From assembly GCA_013397695.1 (NCBI GenBank), contig VYZI01000086.1, forward strand, positions 1,268,600 to 1,332,599: a stretch of DNA of 64,000 bases. The letters run 5' to 3'. This document shows, piece by piece, positions 40,551 through 52,500 of this stretch. The notes beneath the pieces were generated by a model, which saw only the letters and a program-made list of their open reading frames with translations, was not told the origin of the DNA and searched no databases. The DNA is from Centropus unirufus (lineage: Eukaryota > Chordata > Aves > Cuculiformes > Centropidae). The position numbers and the translations under genes were made by a program. Within the stretch, counting starts at the first letter, position 1. Every line of letters starts with the position of its first letter.

Positions 40551-41387
40551 ATCATGTACACAGAGGACAGTTGAGGTTGGAAGTCTGGAGGTCATCTGGC
40601 CCACTCATCTTGCTCAAGCAGGACCACCTAGAGCAAGCTGCTGAGGACTACTGGCTTTTAAATATCTCCAAGGATGGAGACTCAACAACCTCTCTAAGTA
40701 ACCTATGCCAGTTCTTAGTCATCCTCACCGTAAAAAAAAAACACCAACCAAACAAAAAAACTGTCTCCTGATGTTCAGACAGAGCCTCCTGTGCTTCAGT
40801 TCACGCCCATTGCCTCTGACACCTCCCTCAACCTATTGGTGACACTCCCAAGGCAGCTCAGGATACTATTAGCAACAAGGGCACACTGCTAGCTGATGTA
40901 GAGCTTGGTGTCCACCAGGACCACCACAGGGATTCTTCTAAAATGATACTTTCCTATTTGTCAGCCTGCAGCATGTTGTTTCTCCCCACTTGTAGGACTT
41001 TTGCACACTTCCCCTTGTTGAATTTTATGCGGCTCCAATCAGTCCACCTCTCCAGCCTGTCAGTGACTCTGTAGGGCAGCACAATCCTCTGCTGTTATCA
41101 GCCATTCCTCCCAGCTTGGTGTCATCTGCAATTTTGCTGAGGGCACACTGTCCCAGATTGCCCAGATCATTAATGCAGACATGGAAGAGGACTGGCCTCA
41201 GTATTGATCCCTGGGGTATAATGGCACTTCTGGCCTTCAACCAGACTATGTGTCATTGCTGAGCACTCTTTGGGTCCATCCATTCAGCCTGTTTTCAATC
41301 CACCTCACTGTCTGCTCATCCATCCGATTTTCCTTTGGCTTCTCTATGAGGATCTAGACAGACATTATCCACTGCTTTCCTTCACCT
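40551..41387 (-). mobile_element. CR1 LINE fragment (3' region and RT, internally deleted)
   Basis: The plus strand begins ACAGTTGAGGTTGGAAGTCT and carries CTCCAAGGATGGAGACTCAA and GTTCACGCCCATTGCCTCTG, then jumps to GGCAGCTCAGGAT. The segment complementary to the C-terminal RT between these is deleted near 40828. The minus-strand peptide includes IIPQGSILRPVLF and the RT catalytic block IADDTKLGG (family FADDTKLGG). This copy therefore still shows the YxDD-type aspartates although the frame is broken elsewhere. An A-rich insert (40732-40761) lies inside. The 5' end is truncated near the RT core. Confidence 0.9.
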
Positions 41388-41499
41388 ACCACCTTTTTTT
41401 TCGTAAAAAAAAGTAAAATAGAAAAATGTAGATGTGTCAACTGTACGTAGTGATCAAAGGTCCTTGAAAAAAGTGACAAATCTAGAATCTCATTAAATT

Positions 41500-41869
41500 T
41501 CAAAAGTTTGGCCTATGAGAACAAGCTAAAGAAAGTTTGCCTGCATACCGTCAAGAAGAAAAGGCTTAACTGGGTACCCAGTAGTAGCCTCTCAAGACCT
41601 AAGAGGTTAATAAGAACATAGAGCCAAGTTCTTTGATGAGGTACGCAGTGGAAGAATGTGCCACAGCAAAGAAACAGTGATGGTTCCATCTGGATATATG
41701 AAAAACATCCTTCCTTAGGAAAAGGATTAAACACTGGAACAGGCTGCCCAGGGAAATTATGGCTCTCCATTCTTTTCTAGATCCAACTGGACAAAGCCTT
41801 GAGCAATCCGCTTTGGGCAGATTGGACTGAAGCCCTCTCAAGGGCCCTTTAATCTGAACGATTCTGTGA
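41500..41869 (+). mobile_element. CR1 LINE 3' end, plus strand
   Basis: The plus strand shows an old CR1 3' end: CTATGAGAACAAGCTAAAG (family YEDRLRE region), GGAACAGGCTGCCCAGGGA, GGCAGATTGGACTGAAG. It finishes in the typical terminus TCTGAACGATTCTGTGA. It is strongly diverged and 5'-truncated, and lies head-to-head with the minus-strand CR1 that ends about 110 bp to its left. Confidence 0.85.
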
Positions 41870-43395
41870 AATCAACTTTACCGTATGTTTGCAGTGACCC
41901 AATAGCACATGCATAGTGAAAATATATAGCATAGCTCATTCATTCCCCAAATCTCATTCACTTATCTGAGCTTTTAGGATTTGTTGTTTACTTTGCCAAA
42001 GGAAGAATGCCATACAGATTCATCCATCCTGCTGCCTGTGCACCAATGGGTCACTATACAGGAAAGAAAACTGCCACAGCAATAAAAGCTTAAAGGAATA
42101 TTCTTCACTTTTCTCACCCATAAATCTTCAGACATTAAAGCATGCCAGCAGCATGAGTTTGTACTGCATTCACACTATGTAATACATTAAGCATCTCCAG
42201 TCTCATTAGTCTGAAGCAGGGAGTTGACAGCCACCTGCTTCTTTCCAGCAGCATAAAAGACAGAAAAAAATCCATTGGGAGGAGGGACAAAGCACCATCT
42301 CCTATTGTTGACTGAATATAAACGACTGTCTGATTGACACAAAACCCCGTCCTCTGACTACATTCATACACTGCAATCTTCTTTTTCAGTGACAGATAAG
42401 CCCATCAAACAATCCTAGAGACACGGAAAGCTGAGTAGCATCACAGTATCTTGCCTATTTTTATGAAGGAAATGTAAAAATTACAATGCTTGATTTCAGC
42501 TAAGCCAGTACACAAAAATACCATAGGAGCAATGGCTAATTTTTTATTATATCTATACAGAAGGTTCCTTTACAGAAAAGCAGCACTTACACACGAAGTA
42601 CTTTACAGGTTTATATTTGTAAAATGGGTATTTCTATACAGTAACATATTTCCAAGAACCTTTAACCAAGTGCTCTTTGTAATGTGCCATCAACCACAGC
42701 AGTTCTGCAAACTGAATTCTGTGTCAGTAACCTTGTAGAATCCCATCCTTACTCAAGGAGACTTGAAGGATATAATATAGGAAATCACTGCCAGAATTAC
42801 AAGCACGTGTCTACATCTGTACCACTCATTTGAGTCTAGGCAGTAGATTTCAGAAACCGCTCTGGGTACTATTCACGCAGCACATCAGAGAAAAGGTAGA
42901 AGGAGTCACACTTACTAATCAGTCCTGGCTGATTTTAAGTTTGCAACACTAACAGGATCACTTCTCTTTCTTTCTAGATTGCCTTTCTTTTCTCCCCTTA
43001 AATCAATGACTGACTTACTTTCTACAGAAACATTAATGAAGAACAAAGATATCAAGAAGTGGAGAAACAACTCTTTTAGAAGACATATAGAAATATCAGT
43101 AACTAAAACATCCACAGGACTCGGAATCGTATTATTAACACAGAATAAGCACTCAGCTTTCTGAGACAGAAAAAAAACCCCACAAAAAAATCCCAAAACA
43201 CATTCGAACCAACCACCAAAACAAATCCCAAGCAAAATGTCTGCTATGACCTCAAAATTAAAAAAAAACAAACAACTGTCTATCAAAAGGTAAAAAGTCT
43301 ATTTTCAGCACTGTCTGAAAATAATCGGACTGTCACCAGGGAGCGAGACCACATTTTGTACAGTAAGCAGCTTCAAGCTGGGTTGCACCAGTAGA

Positions 43396-43500
43396 TAAAT
43401 ATATTAATAATATTGAAATATTTAAAATATTTTAACATTCTCAATGTTATAGTTTGCATTAAATTATATTAAATAACTCTTATTAAATTGTTAATTCATA
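43396..43500. repeat. AT-rich patch with short inverted repeats
   Basis: About 105 bp nearly all A/T. It includes overlapping AATATTT/AAATATT words and a perfect TAACATT-CTC-AATGTTA hairpin at 43433-43449. Confidence 0.8.
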
Positions 43501-43714
43501 CGCATTCACAGGATAGCTGCAGTAACACATATGTTTACAGGATTGGAGAATCCAAGCTGGCACAGAGCTGTTAAACCTAGCTATAACCAAAAGTTGTTTC
43601 CTCCATCAGCGCTGAAGCATGGTTTCATACCTCACTTTGGCTATTCTTGCAGTTGGTTCCCTAACCTGCTTCAATCTAACCAAGCTACGTTAGGAAGAGA
43701 TAATATTTGAAGCA

Positions 43715-43739
43715 TTTAAATGAACCTGGTTCATTTAAA
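43715..43739. repeat. Perfect 12-bp-arm inverted repeat
   Basis: TTTAAATGAACC, a single T, then GGTTCATTTAAA: 12 of 12 bases pair around a 1-base centre. The centre AACCTGGTT resembles Grainyhead-type AACCGGTT sites, but binding is only a guess. Confidence 0.95.
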
Positions 43740-44049
43740 ATGAAAGAAGCTGCTCAGTAAGCACTGGGATAAGGGGGGGACAGTAAGAATGAAGACTATG
43801 GAGTGATTTTTATCAGTTCAAATGTAGGATTAAAAAGTACAACTCAAGGTAGCTGATAAGTCAACTGTTACTACTCAGGATTATCATCTGTGGTTCACTC
43901 AGTATAGAGTCTGCATGCTAAACCCCATATACAAATGAAGAAATAAATCACTGCAATGAAATACACTCTACTTAAAAGCCACCCAATACTGGAGGAAGAA
44001 TTGATGGCAATGACCTTGTCAAACATACCATCCCTACTCATGAATCATT

Positions 44050-44640
44050 CTTTATAACCTTCTGCCTACTCTGCTTTGCTGAAATGGTCTCTCATGCCCT
44101 ATTATCACCGCACTAATCCTAATCTTGCCTTTCATGATTCTTGTCTCACTTCCACTCCTCTTCCCCTAGAACTTCTCAAGCACCAGCTGCTTCTTTTCCA
44201 CAACTTTTAGCTCAGCTGAGATGTTTTTTCTTTCACCTCTACAAACATTCCGTAAGTAACCTGTAAATTAACTTTTTAATCTGAATTTGGTGCTCCTTTC
44301 CCACTCCCTCAACTCATTTTCTCTGTGCTTGAGGCTGGCAAGCATATTCCTCCTTTGGTTCGGTATTCAATTTCATTTTTAAAAATAGTCCCTTATTCCC
44401 ACCTACTAACATGCTCTCCTCATCCTTTTCCCTCCCTCTTCCTCTCACATTCATTCACTCCTTGTAGGATTTTTTTCTCTCAGCAGCTTCCAATTCCAGC
44501 TTCTGTTCCCCCCTTTCTCATCCTGCAGCAACTGTAAATGCACTCCTGAGCAGAGCTGAACAAGAACATGCTCCACTTAAAAACAAAGCTTCCAAAATCC
44601 CCTTGGCCAAGTCTCAATAATTCCTGCTCCCTCCCCCTCA
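44050..44640. repeat. Pyrimidine-rich region (plus strand)
   Basis: A C/T-biased stretch with dense runs such as CCTTTTCCCTCCCTCTTCCT and CTTCCACTCCTCTTCCCC. On the CASK sense strand it is purine-rich. It is not a simple repeat and no transposon is recognised. Confidence 0.6.
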
Positions 44641-46652
44641 GGGACAAAAAAAGGCACAATGCTGAAAAGTTAATGCATTTATTTTACACTAGCACTTAGG
44701 TTTTAAGCAAAATACATAATTTTCACAGGTTGTTATTGGAGCCCTTAATTTACTAAACACATACATAATAAACCAGTTGTAAAAGTTGCTATGAGAACTC
44801 TCAGAATTATTACTTTTCTGATGTAGTAACCTTACATGTACCTATGACTGCTTTTTTATACTTTTCCCATGAAATGTTATAACATTGTAATCCCTAATGA
44901 GAAAATGAGGGGTTTTATTTGCACTTTGAATTACCTTGTTCTCTTCTTTTCTACAGTCTTCATTCCTTTGTATTTATCCTCATAGATGTTAGACAGAATC
45001 TAATAGAAGAATCCAATCCTATATATTTTTAGATTCAATCTAACTATAACCAATTGCACAGAATTCTAAGAATTTAGGAAGTTCATTTAAATACTGACCT
45101 CTATTCTATCTTCCTTTACCTAAGTTTCTTCTGTAGTTTGTAAAGCTGTCTTTAAGATCATTAATGAAATAATTCAGTTTTTACCTTTACTACTTCCCTT
45201 ATGCTATGCCTTATATCCTTTTATATGAGCTAGGAAGTGTTTTCTATTATTGCATATAAAGATGGCTCACTTGAAAAAATTGATTCAACCAATCTGACTC
45301 TTGAAAGGGGGAAAAAAAAACAACAAAACAAACACCAAAACACCAGCACTCATGAGCTGAACTGTACACAATCAGCCAGAAGATCATACCTTTGCAGATT
45401 CACCGAAATCCTCAGCAGCTCCAATGACTTACATGCTTTTCATTACAGTAGCATGAAAGGCAATAGAAGCTCCAACCTGTAAAGTGCAGCTCCTTCACAA
45501 GCAATAATACAGCTGAATTCCCTACTGCCTGTAGCCCTGTAACAGAGTATTCCTGGGTGACCCAACTAAAACAGTAGGATTGCAGAGCTCCATAGGTAAG
45601 CCTGGCTTCTAACAAAGCACTAACAGCATTCAGTCAAACTCAGCTATCCAATATCCCTAGAGAGTACACTAATCATACACCGGACAAAAGAAAGTTGCTT
45701 CCTACTTTCCCTCCCTGTCCTTCCTTCCCCCAGTTCTGATCAAATGTAACCACACGTGAGTTCTGCACCAAGTTCAAGATACTTCAAAATTGTCAGACTT
45801 GACTTGAGAAAGCTTATGTAAAAATATTCAAGGGCTGATGAGTTTTGCACTGTTGTCTTCTACTGCTGCAATTTAAGAGATCTGAAACTCATCCCAAGCA
45901 ACTGCCTCAGCAGATGGGCATTGAGCATGAGTTGATTTATTGCTCCAAAATGCAGGTATCCATTATTTTCAATACCATGTGAAATTAAGTTACATAGGAA
46001 GCTTTGAATAAATTAATAGTAACAACAATCAAACCACAGACTACAACTGAGGCTCTGCCAGGCTTCTGAAAGTAGAATTTGGGCAAAATTCTTGGTCTAA
46101 ATGTATCCTTGAATCAATTCCATTTAACATAAAAAGGCAGATTTTTCCTGGACAGTCTGATTCAAGCAGTAACTGGAACTGACCAATGATTTTAGAAAGT
46201 ACATCATACAACTACACTAATTCTACAGGGGAAAAAAGTTAATGACACTATAGATATATTAAGCATTTTTTTAATGCAGAACTTCATCCCTAGAGCTGCA
46301 CATTTACTCTTATAAGGCAAAAAAACCCCAATGATTAACTCAATGCCACAGAAACACAGATAAAAAAATTCCTTTAGTTTGTCACAATATAAAAGCTCAA
46401 AAACCCAGTTTTTTGCTTTTTGACCTTATAACCCATAAGAGATGCAAACATGTTACAAAAAAGTCTCGACCAGGGATATCTGGGAAAACATTGTTTCATT
46501 TATCTTAAGGCAACAATGGCAAAATATTAAGATAAAACTCAGCAGCTCAATATGAATAACAGGTAAAAAAAGACCCCAAATCACATCTTTTGACCAGACA
46601 GAAGAGCACAGAAGTATTGCACTGGTAGTTTTTCCAAATATAAATTACTTTC

Positions 46653-46685
46653 TGTAAGTAACTTGTAAGTAACTGTAATGTAACT
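46653..46685. repeat. 11-bp tandem repeat, three copies
   Basis: TGTAAGTAACT occurs twice exactly (46653-46663, 46664-46674), followed by a diverged third copy GTAATGTAACT (46675-46685). Confidence 0.95.
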
Positions 46686-48185
46686 TCTGACAGCCTCCAA
46701 TCCTTGCTGAGATCTTCAGACAAAATGGGGTGGCGAAAGTCCCAGAAATGGATTTAAATTTCCATAAAATTGAATATCCAGTTATGTTTGGAACAAAGGT
46801 TTTTTCAGACACTACAGTAAGTGCACCTACCTGCCTCAAGTTTGGGTGCAGAGAAAGCACAGTCCTCGCAACGAGTAACTAGTGAAAGAGAACTGAAGCA
46901 CGCATAGACAGGCAGCGAAAGGTTCCTGTAGCTGCAGTAGCAGATGACAAACCTGACACAGCTTCTGCAGAGATGCAACTTCAGTACAGCCGTATCAAGT
47001 AGAAAAAAGCTCTGAGGCTGTACTGCATGAACATTCACAGCTGGAGAAAGGTTGAATACTGAAAAGGATTCACTACCAAACAGTTTTATACAAACTCTGT
47101 TCCCCCCCCAACATACTAAAACTTACGATCTGCATATCCTCTAAAAAGAAACAAATGAACAAATCGTTTTTTCCCTTCGCAGACAGTCATTAGCTTTTTA
47201 TAAAACTCTCTTGGGCAAGCTTAGGCTGTATTTCAGAAGTTAATGTACTCATTAAAATAAGGACTTGCAGCAGCTAAGTAAAGTTTTCTTTAATCAGTTT
47301 GTCCAAGCATTAATTTCAAACCTATCCTAAATTGCAGGAAACCATGCCTCAATTTAGTGCTACCCAAAGACCCAGTGGTACGCCAGTAGGAACTAGGAAT
47401 GATAACGTGTGACCTGCTGCCTCTCTCCAAATTCAACTGAGAAGCAGCTGAACAGGTCTAGAGCTGCAACCTTAACTAGAAAAGAAGCTAGATTAACCCT
47501 TTGCACCCTTCTTAAGATTCAAACTTGCTCCTTTCTTCTCTGCCTTCTGGGTGTAGACTTGGAATGCAAAATAAACATCTCCACTTAGACCTGGGGTATT
47601 TTACCTCTGAATACAAAAGTGGTGATTCCCCCTATTTGTTATGGAAATCTTACTTGACACCAACTGCCACAGCCAAAACTGGATCCTACTATGGTGAAAC
47701 CCAGAATATATAAAATCCATGAAAACAGTGTTCTAATATACATAGAAATCATTTGACATAGTTCACAGACCTTATAGTTCAACTTTATGTCTAGGGTAGG
47801 GGTATTTTATTTTTAATGTTTGGGGCACGCTTTCAAAATTGATTATTTATTTACAATTGACTGCTCATCTACCTTAAGGAGAAAGGAGTCCCTCCATAAG
47901 GCTAGAAAACTCCATGTTTACAGTCCTGTCCTTTCTGCAAGAACCTGCCCTGAACAACCTTAACAGCCACTACTGCATATTGCAAGTCTAGTCTGAATCT
48001 GGCTTCAAATACAAACTGGAGGAAGATTACACCAAACTAAAAGAAAACTCTTAAAAACAGGTGTATTCAAAACTGCTAATAATCTCCAGGTCCTCCTCTT
48101 CCTGGGCTTTATTGGAACATTCAAGGATGGCGCTGGCCTTGTTCCCCAGAAAAAAATTTCTGCACGTGAGATACTCAAGGGACAG

Positions 48186-48232
48186 ATGACAAGTTAGACT
48201 CCAAACTACTATATGACAAGCTAGATTCCAAA
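48186..48232. repeat. 20-bp imperfect direct duplication
   Basis: ATGACAAGTTAGACTCCAAA (48186-48205) recurs at 48213-48232 with two differences (T to C and C to T), separated by 7 bp. It lies just upstream of the plus-strand CR1 at 48.35 kb. Confidence 0.9.
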
Positions 48233-48349
48233 TATCACGTTCCTCGCATCACTGAAAGGGAGCAAACACCAACAGCCCCTTCACCCTCTTTGTTTTCCAG
48301 GATGTGATAACCATGCATAATCCACCAAGAAGCAGAGAATATTTTCCTG

Positions 48350-49546
48350 AGAGATCCTCCTGGGAAGTCTGCTGAGGCACATGGAAAATAATGAGGTGAT
48401 TTGTGACAGTCAGCACAGCTTCACTAAGGGCAAATCATGCGGCTTTCTATGATGGGGCTACAGCATTGGTGGACAAGGGAAGAGTGACATCATCTACCTG
48501 GCCTTGTGCAAATCACTTGACATTGTCCTGTACAACGTTCTTGTCTCTAAATTAGAGAGAAATGGATTTGACAAATGGACTGCTCAGTGGATAAGGAATT
48601 GGCTGGATGGTTGGACTCACAGCTGTGGCCAACAGCTCGATGTCCAAGAGGAATGAAGTTCTACAAGCATCAGTATAGGGACTGTTGTTAACATCTTTGT
48701 CATGGACGGTAGGATTGAGGGCACCCTCAGCAAGTTGCAAGCCAACCTGTGCAACATGCGGCAGGGAAAGGATACCATCCAGAGGGACACTGACAGGCTT
48801 GAGAGGCGGGCATGTGAAAACCTCATTAAGTCCAACAAGGCCAAGTACAAGGTCTATCTCAAGCACAAATACAGGCTGGGTGGAGAATGGATTGAGAGCA
48901 GCCCTGAAGAGGACTTAAGGGCGCTGCTCAACATTTGCCAGCAATGTGCACTCGCAGTGCAGAAAACCAATCGTATCCTGGGCTACATCAAAAGAAGTGC
49001 GAGCAGCAGGGCAGGGGAGGTGATTCTTCCCCCTCCGTTCCCATGAGACCTCAACCTGGAGTACCATGTTCTGTTTTGAAGTCCTCAGTACAGGAAGAAC
49101 ATGGACCTGTTAGAATTAGTCCAAAATAGAGCCACAAAGATAATCACCTGGAGCACCTCCCCTATGAGGACAAACTGAGAGAACATGGGTTTGTTCAGGC
49201 TGCAGAAAAGGCTCCAGGGAAAACTTACAGCAGACTTCCAGTACTTGAAGGGGGCCTACAGGAAAGCTGGGAAGGGCCTCTTTGTCAGGATGAAGGCTAA
49301 CAGTTTTAAACTGAAAGAGGGGAGATTTAGATTAGGTATTAGGAAGAAATTGTTCACTGTGAGGGTAGTGAGACCCTGGTACAGGTTTTCCAGAGAAGTC
49401 ATAGATGCTCCATACCCGGAGGTGTTCAAGGCCAGACTGGTTGAGACTTCAAAGCAACCTAATCCAGTGGATGGTATCCCTGCCCATGGCACGGGAGGTG
49501 GAACTGGATGATCTTCAAGTCCCTTCCAATCCAAATCATTTTATGA
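48350..49546 (+). mobile_element. CR1 LINE 3' half, plus strand (RT to 3' end)
   Basis: The plus strand encodes, in broken frames, an RT from NNEVICDSQHSFTKGKSCGF through GKSDIIYLALCKSLD and WTAQWIRNWLDG. It then gives NKAKYKVYLKHKYRLGGEW, QKTNRILGYIKRSASSRAGE, and the C-terminus GFKLKEGRF-like SFKLKEGRFRLGIRKKLFTV. The 3' end closes with TCATTTTATGA. The YLDF aspartate block reads YLAL, and the FADDTKL block is replaced by unrelated sequence (KLQANL), so both catalytic blocks are lost. This is the most complete plus-strand copy, antisense to CASK, and clearly dead. Confidence 0.93.
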
Positions 49547-52500
49547 GAAAAAAATTATATAATCTGTGCTTTCTTTCTAAAAGAAAGACATGGAATCTTT
49601 TTTCCTGAGAAACTAGTTTTCAGTCTTAACTGTTTCCATGAAGACACATGGCTGTTCACACAGCAAGTTGCTTTCCAGTGCTCCCCGATTCCTATCTAAG
49701 TAAAGATGAAGTGTTTAAGAGTAATTGCCCTGTTGGAAAACTGGCCAAAATCCCTGAAGAGAGTGACTCAGTGGGAAATTTATCTTAGAGGCAGAGGGAA
49801 GGAGACACAGATTTTTTAATACCTTTTTTTTTTTTCGATCTAGTTTAGGCCCCAAAACAGTAAGAACATGAGCTAAGATGAGAAGGAGAGAAGGATACAC
49901 ATCTGAAGAAACACTGCTTGACAAACTTTTTTTAGAACTTCACAATGTACTTTTTACTACAAATCACAAACATCCCTGAAAGTGAACACTTGCAAGGAAA
50001 CTTTTCTGGACAAGATAAACTTGATCTGCAATATTAGCATTATGAACATTTTCTACTATTTGCTGTCAACTTCCTCACAAGGAAATAACTCCCACTTTAG
50101 AGAATTACCTATCTGTCTCCAAAATTTTCATATGCTACATAAAACATCACAAACTGTTTATGTAGACCAATGTGGACCACAATTTAAATAAATTGTTCTT
50201 ATGATAACTATCTGCCTACAGTTAGAATCTTCTACTAGACAGATCTTCTCAAGAACTTAGATTGAGAAACCATTTTAACTGATGAAAGAGCGTGCACTGA
50301 CCAATTTTAATTAGCCAGACACCTCCAATGTCATGTAATGCTGAGAAGCGGAATGAGATTTTTTCAGTCCACTCTGAATGGCATCAAGCATTCACATATA
50401 CACTGACAGTTTTGGATACAGGATCATATTTACATTGTTGATTCTAGCTTGCTTACACCAAAGAACAGCCCTTCCCAATCTACCTGTTAGAAAAGGGGAG
50501 GTAACACCACACATACTTTATTGAGAAACAGGACTAGAGAAAAGTAGGAAAGCACATAAAACAACTAAAAAAATCTGCCAAAGCCACAAAACATAAAGGA
50601 TACTTTCATATTAGATCAATACTGTCTACTTTCTCATTACTACTGTATGCAATTAAGTAGGCCAGGATCAAAATTTGCTCCTAGGCAAGATGCTGATCAT
50701 TAAAACACAGGTCACATCCATCAAAGCAGGCAAGAATACAGGGTTTTTTGCGTGTTTCCCAGGGTCTTAACTCCAACCAAGAAAAACACTTAATTAGCAC
50801 TTGGTCAGGTGTGAATTTGCACTTAGCATGCGTCTGTGCATTTGAGCCACTGCGAAGAATGCTGATTGAAAGATTTTTGCATGTCATTAAGGAAGAACAA
50901 CCTTCCTGAAATGGCATTTAAATATGATCTTTCATCCCTTCATTTATGTTTACTAGAGGTCAAGGAGAACGGGAGACAAAAAAAAATTAAGTTTACCACC
51001 AGCCCATTTAGATACAGATAAAGGTAAAAAAAACAACCAAGCAAAAAAAAAAAGAAACCCAACCAAAAAAATCCCCTCCAACCAAAACAAGAAGAGTACA
51101 CTCTTGATATAATCTCTCATTTACTAGCAGGGCAGGATCACACTCCTTAAGCAGAGCTTAATGGTATAACCTTTTCCACAGAGCACATACCATCCTGCAG
51201 AAGCCATTTTATAGTTCCAGACTTGGGAGACACAGCTTTCTCCCACTTGGAGGCTTATATTTCTGGAAGTAACAGGACCTAGAAATTGGCAGTAGGCATG
51301 CAAGTTTTCAGTTACTGAGATTTCAAGAGTTATCCTGCAAACCTGCAGCAGCTTAACAGAAGTAGAAGGAAGAAAAAAAAAAGAAATTGTAATAATTCTT
51401 TGTTAACCACCCCGTATTCCCAACCTCCCTAAACCCACACAGATTAAAACATAAAAAATGTGAAAAATAAGAAATATTTTTGGCTAGTTACAGTTTTAAT
51501 GCAAGATTGGAGCATGTTTGTACTTAATTAGGTATAAAACCTTGCGTGCTGAAAAACCCGTCTTTTCCACCAGACAGAGAGGAAAACATGTTTACTCAAA
51601 CAAGGGGGTCAAGATCTTATACTTCCCTTGTGAGAACAGATGAGGTGAACTTCCTCCTTCCACACATACTCACACGGTCACACAGTGCGCGTAATCACCT
51701 CTGCCTTGAATTCTAGGCAGAAGCAGTTGAAGCCCCAAAAATTTCTCTCTCCATCATGCAGAGGCAAAGTCAGTCTGCCAAATGGAAAGCTCTTTCCCCT
51801 ACAGATTTTACAAATATGGAACAAAAAATAAAGAAAAGGGAAAATCCCCTAATCATCCTATCTTAACACCTGAATTGTCATCAGGACTTTCTGTGGAGAC
51901 AGTAACAGAACAGGTTACTGCGTACCACTCCCTCTAAAGAAAACAATCCAGGTTGCAACACTACTGTCTGCAGTTGGCTGTAGATTCAAAGATAAAACTG
52001 TAACAATGACTACTTTTTCAAAGATTCTGGTTCTAGCAACTATGAGAACTAGAAACTCTTTTGTTAGTTTCGATTTCAGAAATTGAAATAGTAGTTCAAT
52101 TCTGCAACAAGGCAGTTTCTGCAGGAACAAAATTCTGATTGCCATCCTACATTCTGCTGGGAGATCAGTGGGTATGAAGAACACTAACCGAGATCGCAGT
52201 GTATGCCCCCACAGAGTGAAACAATATAGAAAAGTATTGATATGAAGAAGAAATGGAAGGCAAGGCAGGGGGAAAAAGCTAGAAAGAAGCTTTGGCAGAG
52301 CTACTGAGGAGCTTTGTGTTATAAAAGAAATGTTGAAAGGATGAAAATGGCAGAGAAAATTAAAAATTATTAAAGTACATTGGCACTCAATCTGGAAATA
52401 AAATATTGGCACTGAAGAGACTGTCAAAAAGCAAAACTGTTCTATATTCCTTACCAACCAACAGAGAAGGCAGAGTCAGATCCAGTACAGCAGTTTCTTC

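Larger units (their letters stand above)
41870..48349. other. Unique-looking intron 1 sequence
   Basis: No gene recognised. It holds A/C-rich sequence at 43165-43275, an AT-rich palindromic patch at 43396-43500, a perfect palindrome at 43715-43739, a pyrimidine-rich stretch at about 44050-44640, an 11-bp triple repeat at 46653-46685 and a 20-bp imperfect duplication at 48186-48232. Confidence 0.5.

Noticed and set aside
48552..48866. Minus-strand 104-codon frame
   Set aside because: It is the antisense of the plus-strand CR1 RT region at 48.35-49.55 kb.
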